From NCBI GenBank assembly GCA_037952775.1, contig JBANAY010000004.1:11160001-11224000 (forward strand): a DNA stretch of 64,000 bases. Reading direction: 5' to 3'. The position numbers and the translations under genes were made by a program. Shown piece by piece: positions 11,101-23,057 of this stretch. The notes beneath the pieces are model-generated. The model worked only from the letters and a program-made list of their open reading frames with translations. It was not told the DNA's origin and searched no databases. Each line of letters opens with the position of its first letter. The stretch's first letter is position 1. Source of the DNA: Clonostachys chloroleuca (taxonomy: Eukaryota; Ascomycota; Sordariomycetes; Hypocreales; Bionectriaceae).

Positions 11101-12649
11101 CAAGGAATTGCTGGATACTATCTCAGGTAGCGAGACAGACGTTTCGACCAAATCTCTCGAGAAAAGGCTCCTGCAGCTTCCGGACGACCTTTTCGATTTT
11201 TATCAACTTATAATCGAACGCATCAGTAAACCCAACCGTCATTATACTTATGCTCTTTTAGAACTCATCATCCGCCAACGAGATCCGCCGGCCAGCACCT
11301 CCTCTATCTACTGGGCCGTTCTCCTTTCTAGATGCAGTTCTCTAGACGAATTGTTGGATATATCTTCAGTAGACCACAGTGATAGTAGTTTGCAAACTGC
11401 TATCGTCACCTGGAGCGGAGGCCTGGTCGAAATCAAAGGCCCATGCCCACAACTAATGCACCAGACTGTTCTCGAATTTGTAATGGGCTTGGGCTTCAAC
11501 AGAATCGTACTTGGGGACATTGCAACTATCGTGGTAGAGAATGGGCATTCCTTTCACGCCAAGCATCTGGTTTCGATTTCCGCCAGCGTTGGACTTTCAG
11601 AGCAACAACGAAAGGAGCTCATCTATCATGCAAGGCAGTCAGAGCTGACCACAGGAAATAGCCAGCTGGAATTTCTCGATACGATATCTCAGAACCGGTG
11701 GCAGTCCCTTAACAAATCGCCAGCCGGCAACAGCCAGGAATTCGAAAGCACCGAGAGCAATCTGCTCTTGTTTGCCATGTCGAGCGGCCTGGCGCTCTGC
11801 CTTCGAGACTGGCCTGTGGAGCATCCTCTGAGGATGCGGCAGCTTCAAGTTACGCAGCAAATGCCTTTACTCAGCCATGTCATATTTTGGCCGCAGCATG
11901 GCACGATTCCAGAGGATTACCCAACCATTGTCCGCTTGCTGTTGGAGAATGGCTACGATCTCAACAGAAACGTAGTGTTTTTCAATACAATCCTGACCAA
12001 ATTGTGGGCGGTGGAGATGAAGGAGGATAAACGCGAATCACAATTTTCCAAGCCAGCCCTCTACACTCTATTCCGGCTTGCGCTAGAGCACGGCCAGGAC
12101 ATTAACGCGCCCATCTCTGTATCCAGGGTTGCAGGGGATGTCAGTTTCGGAAAGCCCCTGCATATGGCCACGATCTCGGTTGCAACCGAGCTAATAGAAC
12201 ATGGGGCAGACCCTAACGTGACTGACACACTTGGTCGCACGCCTATGGACTGGGTAGTGGATCCTCCATACAATCTTTCCGACTTCAGATCCAGGGACTG
12301 GATCCTGGAGTATAGATTCACAATGTGTGGCATTCTACTCAAGGCAGGGGGCTTGCCGAAGCAGTCAGGTCTTAGCTGGGCTGGCCTTATGGACGATTTT
12401 GAAAAGGGGGTGCATGGCACCACCAGTTTGCGTGAGCACTATAAGCAACTTGCAGAAACAGTGCGCCCACGAGGAAATTCCGATGTCAGTGGCTCCGGAT
12501 CGAACAACGACGGCCGGACCACATCGATGGATTATCCAGACCCTAGGACAAGTAGTGGGTTTAGTTACCAAGGCGAATCTTCGCTAGGTGAATCAAGCCG
12601 AAGGAGCAGATTCCGTACGAAACTCTTAAATTTGGTCACCAGAAAATAA
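8161..12649 (+). pseudogene. NLR-type gene: SesB-like esterase, NACHT NTPase, ankyrin-like tail; two frame breaks
   Basis: The N-terminal part is an alpha/beta-hydrolase of the SesB-like/DUF676 kind with AISGLASH, FGSWQPRG and the nucleophile motif HSLGG (9061-9075). An exon junction joins about 8730 to 8804. Introns follow at about 9367-9422 and 9779-9866. The NTPase has Walker A GKPGSGKS (10011-10034) and Walker B IIIFLDALDE (about 10788-10815). Winged-helix-like and ankyrin-like sequence (HGADPNVTDTLGRTPMDW) ends the protein, with a Ser-rich C-terminus. Two breaks are seen. A T run of six at 9049-9054 shifts frame just before HSLGG. A missing A near 10162-10164 shifts frame after the FFFHYRGTALQ motif. 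The start is uncertain; 8161 is the 5'-most Met in frame. Family role: fungal non-self recognition and cell death. Confidence 0.8.
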
Positions 12650-13017
12650 GACGACGTTCAAGTAACGTGAGTTCCTGTCGTATCTGGCTGATATTAGTTG
12701 TTGGCGGATGGAAGGGATTTAGGTACCCTGATGTCGCCTGTATATTGACCACATCCTCCATGTTCTGGTGAAAACACGTATTATCATTCTCGCCTTCGTT
12801 CGTGATTGGTGCGCATATGAAGAGGTTTTAATTGCGGAGAAAGCGTCGAGCTGTGATATCTAAAAACGCTGCTTCATTCATGACGGATCCGTAAGCCACC
12901 GCACTAGTTGTTTACCCACTCGTTTATTGTCTCAAAAACCACGTCACGTTCCATTTGCGAGAAGTATCGACACCTTTTCCTTCTCATATTTAAAACTACG
13001 CAGTGACAGCAGCCAAC
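12650..13017. other. Intergenic region and SDR promoter
   Basis: No coding signal is present. A TATTTAAA element (about 12987-12994) lies some 25 bases before the SDR start. Confidence 0.45.
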
Positions 13018-14062
13018 ATGTCTATGTCCATCGAAGATGCTGCCAAATCTCGTCCGGGATTCCCCCGCCCATTCCCCAACACACCGAACAATGTTCTTGA
13101 GCAGCTCAGCCTCAAGGAGAAAGTGATTGTCGTGACTGGGGCAGCCGATGGGATTGGCCTCGCGGTAGCGGAAGCCATGGCCGAAGCTGGCGGGCATGTC
13201 GCTCTTTGGTACAATTCGTGCGTCTATTGTCTTCTAGTACTGAACGTTCCATGGAATTGACTCTACGCTGGTAGGAATGATGCCGCTGTTTTGCGGGCCG
13301 AAGAGCTGGCAAATGCGCATGGAATCAAATCATCAGCATTCAAGGTGGACGGTATGTAAATACTGAGCGGCCGAGATGATTTGACTGACTCCTGGTGTGC
13401 TTTTAGTCTCAAACACTGAGCAAATTGAGAAGGGTTTAGCTGCCGTCGTCGAAAAGTTCGGCAAAATTGATGTTTTTGTCGCGAATGCTGGTAAGAATTA
13501 TCAATTTAATACGCGGCTCTCATTCTGACTCGTCAAAGGGCTGGCACTCTGCAAGCCGATCCTGGAGCAGACATTGGATGAATACAAAAAGCAAATGTCG
13601 GTCAATGGTACGTGATCCTTCTAAAATCCAAGTTGATTGCCTAGATATTGACCGCTCCAAGTCGATGGCGTGGTCTATTGCTCCAAATTAGTAGGCGCCA
13701 TCTTCAAGCAACAAGGCTTTGGGAATCTCATTATGACATCAAGCATGAGCGCGCACATTGTCAACGTACCCGTTGATCAACCTGTGTACAATGCAACTAA
13801 GGCCTTCGTTACTCATTTTGGCAAATGCCTTGCTCGCGAGTGGCGCGACTTTGCACGAGTGAACATTGTATCTCCTGGATTCTTTGATACCAAGATGGGC
13901 GCAGGCCCAGAAGGCCTCCAGGAAGCATATCGAATGTCTACGTTGGGTAGGCAAGGACACGTGAAGGAAATCAAGGGACTTTATTTGTACCTAGCTAGTG
14001 ACGCTAGCACGTACATGACGGGGAGCGATCTGCTTATCGACGGAGGGTATGTCTTGCCGTAG
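13018..14062 (+). CDS. NADP(H)-dependent SDR, polyol dehydrogenase / ketose reductase type, 276 aa
   Basis: Five exons are predicted: 13018-13217, 13275-13351, 13407-13490, 13539-13607 and 13662-14062. All introns are GT-AG with matching phases, totalling 831 nt. Classical SDR features are present: TGAADGIG cofactor loop near residue 42, VANAG, the TSSMS catalytic Ser region and YNATK. The N-terminal extension and overall sequence resemble fungal mannitol 2-dehydrogenase, sorbose reductase and L-xylulose reductase enzymes, which interconvert ketoses and polyols in the cytosol. Substrate cannot be set from sequence alone. The gene is intact. The start was chosen at the first Met in a good context (CAACATG). 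Confidence 0.9.
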
Positions 14063-14508
14063 ATATCTGGGTAAACTAGGAAATAATACACATCAGACAT
14101 TAAATACCTTGGTTAAGGTGCTGTTTTGCTAAGAATGAAAATCTTGTCATTGATCAAAAGCCAATCCGTTCTTGCTGAGAAACACGGGAAGAATCTACCC
14201 GCCTGGTCTTGATATATCAAAAAATGAGTTCAAACAGCTTGCGTTCTTGCTAGTGAAGGAAAGTAAATTCACCAGCAATAAACTTATTAATGATGGTGAG
14301 GCCTAGCAATGAAAAATGGCAAAAGAAAATTTCATTCTGTCTGAGTGCGTGAAGAATCAAGCGAAGTACCCCTATCTAGAGCTCTATCCTAGGCAGAAGT
14401 TGACTTGATTGATAACAAAGTAAGCCAAGACATTGACCATCGTTATTTGCTCCCCATATAGAGCCACCAGCTGTCATGATTCGTAACTCATCGTAGCAGA
14501 CTCGTAGA
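14063..14508. other. Intergenic stretch (convergent 3' ends)
   Basis: This lies between the SDR and the SMP-C2 gene. It is AT-rich and no features are seen. Confidence 0.5.
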
Positions 14509-16184
14509 TCAGTCGGCGAGCTGCAGCCCACGAAGTGAAATGCGAGCCCTTACTGTCGCCCCGGATCCTACATCAAACTGATCCTCAAGATCCATGGTGG
14601 GAGCACCAAGTACACTTGAAAATGGAATCGTGTAGCTCCCCGAAACCTCTGTCCCGTTCAAGAGCGACAGCTGAAAGTCTGGGGGGCTATTGGAAATTTT
14701 ATCAGCTCTAATGGGGAGCCGGAAGGCGGTGTCAAAAGATGGGCTGAAGATGTCCGTTCCTGGAGTGTAAGTCTTGATAGGTGTGGCAAACTCATCATCG
14801 CCCCATGATACCTTGACACTAGGCTTGAGCTCGTCTCGCTGACCAGTCAGTCCGGCAGCACCAGCAATGAGCACGGTCGCAAGCCCGCAGATTTCTCCCT
14901 CGGCTTGGCCCTCGAGGGCCGAAAGAGTGCCAGAGTCCTCGGTGAAGTTGTAAAACTTCGCATGCACTATCAAATTGCTCTCAGTGGGCTCGCCATTGTG
15001 GACGAGGTTGAGCTCCTGTGTGCCACCAGCTACAAGCAACTGCTTAACGGTTGTAGTAGCAATACCAATATCATCATCACTGCCGAGGTCTGCATCATTT
15101 AGATCCAGAGTGATGATCTGATCGTAGTCTGTTACGAGAAAGTCGTGCGTCTCGTTCCACTCCGGCTCATACGAGTCCTTCTGCGTCGAAGTGCGCCACT
15201 CCGGCTCAGCACCGAGATTGACTTGACAATAGCAATCAGGAACGTCCTTGACGATTTTGTCTAGAAGTCGCTTGACCTTGCCCTTCTTTTGGCCAGTGAT
15301 GCCGGTAGCTTTCTTAACGGTGAGGCGAATGACGCCATGATGGTGTTGAAAAGTCTTGAAGTAGTCGTTGGAAGGGTCGAGCTTGACGAGGTACCGATTG
15401 GGTAGGACGGTCATGGAGCCAATGATGCTCAGAATGGACTTTCGGACGACTTTGTTGATTAGGGCAAAATCAGCAATGTTGGCGGCGTCGGTAAAGTCTA
15501 GTTCAAGAGCTGGCGGGTTGATGAACGCGAACTGCACGGCTCCGATCTAGGAAGAAAACGATAATATTAGTGCCTGAACTGGCGCCTTTTCTTAGATCTT
15601 GCCATACCAAAGGGATAATGTCCGTCAAGGGACAAAGCAACACTGCCATCCTTCCCCGTAACTTCACGTGTTCGATGCCCTAATCAAAGAGTGGGTGGTC
15701 AGAAGCTGATGGCGGCTTAATACTGGCAGAGGGTGAGTGGTGAGTGCTTACAACTTTGGGCACCATTTTGCCCTCGAGCTCGATATCACACAGGCCATCC
15801 CATTCCAAGTCCATGTCAAGCTTGATGCCCTCAAGTTTGGTCTTATGAACCTCTACATTCGAGAGCTTGATCGGGGTGGTTCCAAAATCTAGCTTGGTGA
15901 AGCGTAGTGTTGAGAGAGGACCAGGCAGCATTGAGTCTAGCATGGGCTCAACCACCTGCTTGAGCATTCTACCTCCAGCGATGTTGATGTTAGGCCATAG
16001 ATGCGCAATGATGTCGTTGAGAAAACCTTGCCTGGAGAGTCAGATGCTTGAATCTGTTTACTGAGACGAAGAGGCGCCAAATATCACATCGCGCGATACC
16101 AAACGAAAAGGATGGAGAGGGGGCCGACTAACCTGCGGATTCCGCGCCCCGAGAGGCAGTCAAAGTATCGACGAGAGAAGCCAT
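14509..16184 (-). CDS. SMP-C2 domain protein (tricalbin / extended-synaptotagmin-like), 478 aa
   Basis: Exons are 16184-16133, 16026-15752, 15679-15608 and 15546-14509; they sum to 1437 nt with consistent phases. Residues about 20-140 look like an SMP lipid-binding domain (LPGPLSTLRFTKLDFGTTPIK, then a DMDLEWDG strand and GKMVPKV). At least two C2-like domains follow (GVIRLTVKKATGITG with PEWNETHDF and DLNDADLG, then a second beta-rich unit). Family role: lipid transfer at ER membrane contact sites. Unlike tricalbins, I see no N-terminal hairpin membrane anchor, so this may be a soluble or peripheral variant. The exon 2 acceptor offers two AGs (CAG and GCAAG, five bases apart); only the second keeps frame. 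Confidence 0.8.
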
Positions 16185-18441
16185 GCTGGGCTTGAAAATA
16201 TTACAAGAGAATGAAAATTGATTCAAAGAGTGAGCAGAACAGAAGCTGCCTGGCCAATACAGACACCTAAGCTAAGCGGGAGATGATGGACTTCGAGATG
16301 TTGAGGGGTTTGGCTTGAGTGCAGCAATATGTCCGTACTAGTATTTATTGGGTGACGAGCTGACTTTCCTGACGTCATTACATAATAATACAGGATTCTT
16401 GCAACACTCATTCACTGCCTCAACCCCTCCTGGTACGTGGCTCGATTCATGCGAGGGGTAGCAAATGGGATCACTCATCCTAGCACCCACAAAGATGGAT
16501 AGGTGGTGGATGCGATGGATTTCTTGTATAAATCAATAAGCATCTTGTCCATACCACCCCTGGACCCAGACATGACATACCACTGATGACAAGGGTACGG
16601 ATAAGTATGAGCAAAGGTGGAGAGAGGCGGGGGCTGAAGAGCCGTGGTACAACCTTTGCTAAATGCCTACGTAATGTTGGAAAGGCGAACATCGATCATG
16701 AGCGGTAGAATGCCTCAGACGTTCAAAGATTGGGCTCACTCCCTCTAAACAGGAGGCAAAGATGTGCCCTAAAGCTGCGATATTGAAACTAGCAGGCACC
16801 TTTATCTTAGAGCTGCTAGAGGCGGGCTGTCCCGGCTAGTCATCAGCAGCTCATGATGCCTTCCATGACCTGTCCCAACGCTTGCATTTGGGGCAGAGGT
16901 CCAAATAAGCGAAGCCACTCACTCATTTGGTAGCGATCTTCGGGGGCATGACATCGTCTTGTCTTGATTTTCTGACATTTTTCACTATGAATAGGTAGGA
17001 TCTTCTTAAATATTAAGAATGTAAGAATATTTCATTTCAGACTAAAAACGATGAGTGTAGAGCATACGGCCTCCAATTATTCGAGGCCAAGGAGTACATC
17101 ACTAACACTCACATATTTTATTTAACCCAGTTTGCAGCAATGCCCCGAATTACTACATTCTATCTGTGTATAGGCCGCAAGAGACTACTAGATGACCATT
17201 TACAGTTTTATAATACGCATACGTAAGTTATAGTTACTTTCATTATCGCGGTTGGATTGAAGCCTTCCTTGATTTTCGACATAGGTAGCTTGCACCAATC
17301 TGCCCGGTCATCCTCAAAGCTAGGTTTCCTGGCATGTATCCTGTCACTGATTATTGCAGAAACGGATGACCGCTGATGGAATTTAGCTATAAGAAAGCGG
17401 AGCGCCATGTGAGCAACAATCTTGGATGGGAAGGCACCAGTTATTGACGATGCCTCAATCCTGTTGCATCGACTGGCCTCATGCTCCGAATGTAAAGTCG
17501 TCACGCCATCATGAACAGCGTCGGGAGTATGTTCACAAGAGGTCTCCAACAGGTAGCTGCGATAATGAATACAACATCTTACGCAGCTATTTCACGCCAT
17601 CGATCTCGTGAATTGTCAAAAGAAGCAAATAAATCTTAATATGATTACGCGTAGAGGGTACCCTAAGGCAGGTATCTCCTGCCGACCATCGTTTCTTACA
17701 ATACGAATTACGAAACCTCTTTGCAGGGACATATATGAGGCAGAGAAACCGTCTCCTAGGTCTAGAAGGCAACGAGTCTCTCAAATCAGACATCGTGTGA
17801 CCGGCAAACGAAGCTCACCCCTACTTCCGCAAGGGACCATCCGGCTTCCAAACACACCCTAGGGAGGACATCTCGGTCACACGTCAGCTCAGACTGCAAA
17901 TGCAATAGACCGTGAGTGTAGTATTGCATACTTGTACATTACCCCCTGAGGGTTCCATCGCAGACTGGGCGCAATTTATCCATACCTCCATTCGTAAGAC
18001 GCGGCTGGACTTCCCTTCCGACAATACAACCTTCATTTTACCCGACCTCACGTGCACCACTGGTTTCGGAAACAACCGTACGAGACCTGCAGTTCCAATC
18101 TCATGAGGTTGCTATTCTGTTGTGGAGCATCACGATCATGTAATGAGCATAGATCATGATGGTGTATTTGTCTTACATATATTGTTTTTGGGGGAATCTG
18201 ACTCTATCATGTGTATTATTCGGTTCTGCGAGTTTTTGATAATATTAGGTAAAAATGAAGGCATGAGTGGACGTCTTTCTCGGGTCATGAGTCTCGTCGG
18301 TTACAATAATGTCCAGCTGAGTTCATGATGCCTTCGATCCAACCCTTCAAGGGTTTTTATTGTGTTGCCACAACTGTCAAAATGTGATGGCAAGTGATGC
18401 CTTCTTTCTCATGATAAGCAAATTTTGCTTGATGATTTTAG
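16185..18441. other. Long intergenic region without recognisable genes
   Basis: Roughly 2.3 kb with only short open frames in all directions and AT-rich patches (for example about 16990-17050). No RNA gene, repeat array or transposon ends were recognised. Confidence 0.5.
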
Positions 18442-18449
18442 ATATAAAA
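18442..18449 (+). promoter_or_regulatory. TATA-like element of the propeller gene
   Basis: ATATAAAA lies about 215 bases before the ATG. After subtracting the predicted leader intron, the spacing would fit a leader of about 130 bases. Confidence 0.45.
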
Positions 18450-18587
18450 GCTACTATCATATACACAACTCTAAGTCCAATCTTTTCTTCATCCCACAAT
18501 CAAATTCTCAGAGCAGTCTTGCAAACACAAATCTTCCACCTAGACGTCTACAGCTTACAGCTATAAAACTTGCAAGCAATCTCTCAA

Positions 18588-18643
18588 GTAAGTTTTCGCT
18601 ACCAACTTTGACACTGATTCTGCAAACTAATTATTTTCCTCAG
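18588..18643 (+). other. Predicted 5'-leader intron
   Basis: A strong GTAAGT donor, a CTAAT branch-like site and a TTTTCCTCAG acceptor bound 56 bases just before the start codon of the propeller gene. This matches the intron style of the window. Confidence 0.55.
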
Positions 18644-18662
18644 CCGCTAAACAGACGATACA

Positions 18663-19727
18663 ATGTCTTGGACACCAGTGTACGCCCAAGGAGAGCCCGG
18701 CAGCGGCATCGGAGGATACGATCTCAAGTCGAAAGCTGATCGTGTCTTTGCGCTTGACTACAACTCTTCCGGTCGACTAGACCATCTTTGCCTGTATCGC
18801 CCCGGAACAGGAGCTTTCTTCATCATACGCAATCAGGGCGGAACCTTCTCCCCTGTTTATTCGCAGGGCGATCCCGGCAGCGGCATTGGCGGCTACGATC
18901 TCAAGCATGTCAACGATGTCGCTTTTGCCTTCGACTACGAAAGCACAGGGAAGCTGGACCACATCGTCCTTTATCGCCCCGGATACGGCGCTATTTACAT
19001 TCTGAAGCGATCCGGCACCACTTGGACCCCCGTTTATGCGCAGGGCCATTTGGGAAGCGGAATTGGAGGTTATGATCTTAGAAGTGCAAACGATCGCATC
19101 TTCGCTTTCGATTACAACCACTCCGGCTGCCAAGATCACCTTGCCCTCTATAGGCCGGGAACAGGTGCTTTCTTCATCTTGAAGAGATCTGGTACCGCCT
19201 GGAGTGCGGTGTACGCGCAGGGTGATCCGGGTAGTGGTATCGGCGGTTATGATCTGGGCCAGACGGCTGACAGAGCGTTCGCGCTGGACTACGACAGTAC
19301 AGGCAAGTTAGACCACATTGCGCTGTACCGACCCGGCACTGGAACATTCTGGATACTCAAGAACTCGAGTGGTACTTTCTCTCCTGTTTACAGCGAGGGC
19401 GATCCCGGCAATGGCATTGGGGGTTATGATCTTGGCAGCGTTAACGATGTAGCCTTCGCTTTTGACTGGAACAAGACTGGGAAGAACGATCATATTGTTC
19501 TCTACAGGCCTGGAAAGGGTACCCTCTGGGTCATAGAGCGCTCTGGCACTACCTATAAAGCGGTGTTTGCCGAAGGTGACCCCGGAAATGGTGTCGGTGG
19601 CTATGACTTGAGCAGTGTCGAGGATAAGGTGCTGGCTTTTGACTATGAAGGCTCAAAGAAACCTGATCATTTGGTCCTTTACCGTACCAATGCCACTGGT
19701 ACAATTTGGATTCTCAAGCACACCTAG
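18663..19727 (+). CDS. Six-repeat beta-propeller protein, 354 aa, intracellular or non-classically exported
   Basis: A single intronless coding exon encodes six tandem repeats of about 58 residues that make up almost the whole protein. Each repeat follows the pattern VY-x-QGDPGSGIGGYDL, then DxxFAFDY-x-x-xG-x-x-DH, then LYRPGTGxxxIL. The DYxxxGxxDH part resembles calcium-binding loops of VCBS/FG-GAP-type blades. Six repeats predict a six-bladed propeller closed on itself. There is no signal peptide and no membrane segment. Function is not known to me; a lectin or surface-recognition role is possible but inferred only from fold type. Repeats are also visible at DNA level but diverged at third positions, so they are old. 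Confidence 0.85.
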   Translation: MSWTPVYAQGEPGSGIGGYDLKSKADRVFALDYNSSGRLDHLCLYRPGTGAFFIIRNQGGTFSPVYSQGDPGSGIGGYDLKHVNDVAFAFDYESTGKLDHIVLYRPGYGAIYILKRSGTTWTPVYAQGHLGSGIGGYDLRSANDRIFAFDYNHSGCQDHLALYRPGTGAFFILKRSGTAWSAVYAQGDPGSGIGGYDLGQTADRAFALDYDSTGKLDHIALYRPGTGTFWILKNSSGTFSPVYSEGDPGNGIGGYDLGSVNDVAFAFDWNKTGKNDHIVLYRPGKGTLWVIERSGTTYKAVFAEGDPGNGVGGYDLSSVEDKVLAFDYEGSKKPDHLVLYRTNATGTIWILKHT

Positions 19728-20737
19728 GAGGTGCCTATGGATATTAAATGTTGCTAACACAACCGTGGAACCGTTGATTCCATCGCTCTACTTTCCGTTT
19801 GTTTCTTTGTTTTGTTATTTTGGTCTCAGTTCTTTCTGTTTTCCCTTTTCCACATTCCTTTACTTGTTAGTACTTGATCAAGTCTAGCTGAATAATATAT
19901 ACTTAAGTATGCAAGCCCCCTTCACGGCTCAAGTCACGAGCAGCCTCAGGATACAACAAGTAACCGCAATCCCCTGAAATTGGGCGACCATAGCAGTCTC
20001 ACCCCTTCGGTTCATCGGTGAACGCTAGCATGAACATGAGTCTCAAGAATCATTTATTATACTCAATATCTTAGCTTATAACATTGAATATTGACGTTCC
20101 CTCGTCGGAAAAAAACCATTTTACTATCGCCACCTACATTGGCAAGTGAGTGACATAAAACATGGCACATCTAGGTAGACACGTCAACGTTATTTCAATA
20201 CAATATCAAAACAATTAATCTCATAATAAATACAATATCAAGCTGAATATCATAGAATAATTCTCCATTCTCTTATTATTATTGTGTTCAGTAAGAAACA
20301 AGGTCCCTCCCTTGCGCGAAAAGAGCTCTGGTGTGCCATGTTTTATTTCACCCACTTGAGTGGGAGGGGAAACGTCTCTCGACAGCAAAGATTCATTTCA
20401 AACTACAGCTATTATCTCTGATAATAGAGCTCTTCAGCCTAGCTGAACCGAATTTTTGGCATCGGTCATCTCCTTCCGAGTGTCCAGCAGCGACGAGTTC
20501 TGGCCCAGTCCAGTTAGATGAACTTATGTTCGCAATTGTTACAATATCATGCCTAACCATAATTGGCACTTCTGCCTACGGTTGGCCAAGACCCTAGTAC
20601 CCGCAACCAAGCATAACCTTCAAGAATACATCATTCAAAGGAAAACATAATCGGTCATCTCCGTGTTTGATAAGAATAAGCGTAGACATTCCCAGTAATC
20701 CAAGCTCTGGTCAATTTATATTCGCTGAGGGTAATAA
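19728..20737. other. Intergenic region (convergent)
   Basis: The 3' flanks of the propeller and F-box genes. AT-rich, with no coding frame supported. Confidence 0.5.
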
Positions 20738-22141
20738 TCATGGATCGTCCTCGGCCTCGGCCTCGGAAATAGCCAGGGAAATCATCTTACAGCCCTGTAA
20801 TTGTTTTTATCAGATTCTTCGGTATGTACTTGAATCTGGAGGGTATTGATTAGGGCATATACTTACGTCGAAACCGCCTTCAATCACCTTTACCCCCCGC
20901 TCAGTGGAAAGCTTTGAGTAAGACGTAAAGCCTCCAATCTGCCCAAGCCAATGAGTAGTGCTATGGCTGAGAAATCGCACAGCTCGAACGCCCCGCTTCG
21001 TGGTTGTAAGAATTATGCCGTCAAAACAATCCAAGTTCACAACTTCTTGGTCATGACTTTCGTATCCCATATGGCATGGCGGATCGTCCACTGGCCAGAA
21101 CGTGAATCCGCAAACATATTTCGCGTCACCGAGCTCCGTGAAACTTACCCTAATCTGTGACAGGCGTGTAGGGATGGGGACCTTGTGAAGGAGGTTGATG
21201 CGGGACACTTCCCGGATATCGAATCCCGGGCGTTGTTTATGGCACCTTGCGACCACACCAAGGCTATGGTCGACATCCATGGGAGCGGTGCGGTCTAGCG
21301 CGCCGTGCCAACGAAGCTGAATTGTGCCTAGAATCATTGGGACCAAGTCCCAGATTCTCCGCCTATTCTTGAGATGCTTGTCTATCGAGGCATATCGCGT
21401 CAAGTCATATAACCTACGCCAGTCAAGTCGATCTTTCGTATCCAGGGCCTCGAAAAGCCATGATCGTTCGTGAAACTGGTGAAATCTAGAGGCCCAGAAA
21501 GACTGGTGGTCAAATGAGGACAGGAAAGCTCTTGACACAAGACGAATGTTTGCCACATCTGTCGTAGGCAAGTGTTGGGCAATCAAGCAGCAGATTTCGG
21601 TAGGTAGCCTTAGGAAACGGTCTGAAGGGTTAATCTGGCCATCTCCTATGGTAATTATTTCAGTTTCCTGTCGCGAAGACTCTCCCAGTACTGTTTCGCT
21701 CCGCCCCATCGCACAGTTAGAAAGGAGTTCATCAACCTGTGGACTCCGGAGAGGGTCGAATGTTGAATACGGTCTCAGAGGGTGTTCTGGATCAGGAGAG
21801 AGCCGTACTAACCAGGGATCGTACCCACATTCTGATTCTACATCACGCATGCCATGGTCACGCCCCCAGTCGACCGTCTGGTAGATTTCCGAGTAAGGTA
21901 GCGACGCCAGGACTTCGTAGAGCCGCCGGAGAGGAAACGAGCTAGAATGGACTGTTTTTTCGAGGAACAGTAGGCATGAGTCGTGAATGACATATTCACG
22001 ATCGGGGTACATCGAAATGGGCTCTGTCGTCGTGAAGGAAGGATGATCTTGGGCTTGGTTTGTTATATCATGATCGGGGGGCATCGTCTGCAACACAAGG
22101 GCGCCCGACCTTTCCAATGATGCTTGGCCACACATCGACAT
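20738..22141 (-). CDS. F-box protein, about 443 aa
   Basis: Exons 22141-20867 and 20794-20738 give 444 codons with phase 0 splicing. The F-box lies near residues 180-225 (RLPTEICCLIAQHL, then NIRLVSRAF and FWASRF). The C-terminal half is the beta-rich region common in large families of uncharacterised fungal F-box proteins. The F-box would bind Skp1 in SCF ubiquitin ligases; the target is unknown. The last exon ends in an EAEAED tail encoded by a short GCCGAG repeat. The start at 22141 is the first Met of the long exon; an upstream minus-strand open frame at 22384-22572 with a donor-like end may be an extra 5' exon. Confidence 0.75.
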
Positions 22142-23057
22142 GCGAACTTGATAGAAGGGGTCAGATCAATGGCTTAACTTTGGATTAGTCAATCACTGTT
22201 TGAGATAGAATGCATACGTGTAGCAAAGCCATGATTTTGCGTCGAGATAGGTCCAGGAAGCCAAGAGGGCGCGTGAGACCCGCACAATGCGCAATTCTGC
22301 CGTACTGACTCCCTCTGCATCTTGAGTATTATATAGATATGTCACAGTGATATCGTAGACGAAGGTATTTACGGAATGTTGGCTTAAATTTGCCTATCGA
22401 TGCTGGCAATGAACGGATATTGTCTCAAACATCCATCAAGGCCGAGAGATTTAATAAAGAGAATTGGCAAATGAGGAGAAAAATAGCACCTACAATACTG
22501 CTCCTCGGCGTCATATGTCATGATGAATAGCCATCCGTCATTGAGTGCGGGGAAGACCACATCGGGATACATCTAAGCGACCTTTGTACAAATCGAGTAG
22601 AGCCCATTGGCGGAAGTAAGCAAGATGTCACCCACCCTCCTCGATCTGGACAGGCGCAGAATTGTGAAGCCACCTTCTTGCTAATCCAGCCGGACCAGCT
22701 GACCAGCTCGAAGGCCGAATAGGCATCGGATAGTGTGCCGGCTCACTTCCGAGGATGAGCTCGGGACCCTGACGGATGCCGGATGAGTGATTTTTGTTCC
22801 TGTTTTAGAAATCTTGAAATGAAAATGGCCACATCAAACAGATCCAACTTGTCGCTGGTACTGATTACATTTATTTGCATTCTTATACGTGGTTAGAAAT
22901 GTTTGTTCAAATAGCTCATATCCATCTCTGTATCTGACCATTTATCACGGAACGGAAATGAAGTCATACAGACTACGCAGACGAGAGGATATGAAGGTCG
23001 CCTACTTGACAATAGAGTTGCATTGCCACAGTTCCATACACACTATACTAAAGGAAG
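22142..23057. other. Region between F-box and acyl-CoA oxidase genes
   Basis: It holds a possible additional 5' exon of the F-box gene (22384-22572, minus, weak). Otherwise nothing is recognised. Confidence 0.4.

Noticed and set aside
20740..20770. Microsatellite TCGGCC/GCCGAG
   Set aside because: It is the coding sequence of the EAEAED tail of the F-box protein, not a separate repeat feature.
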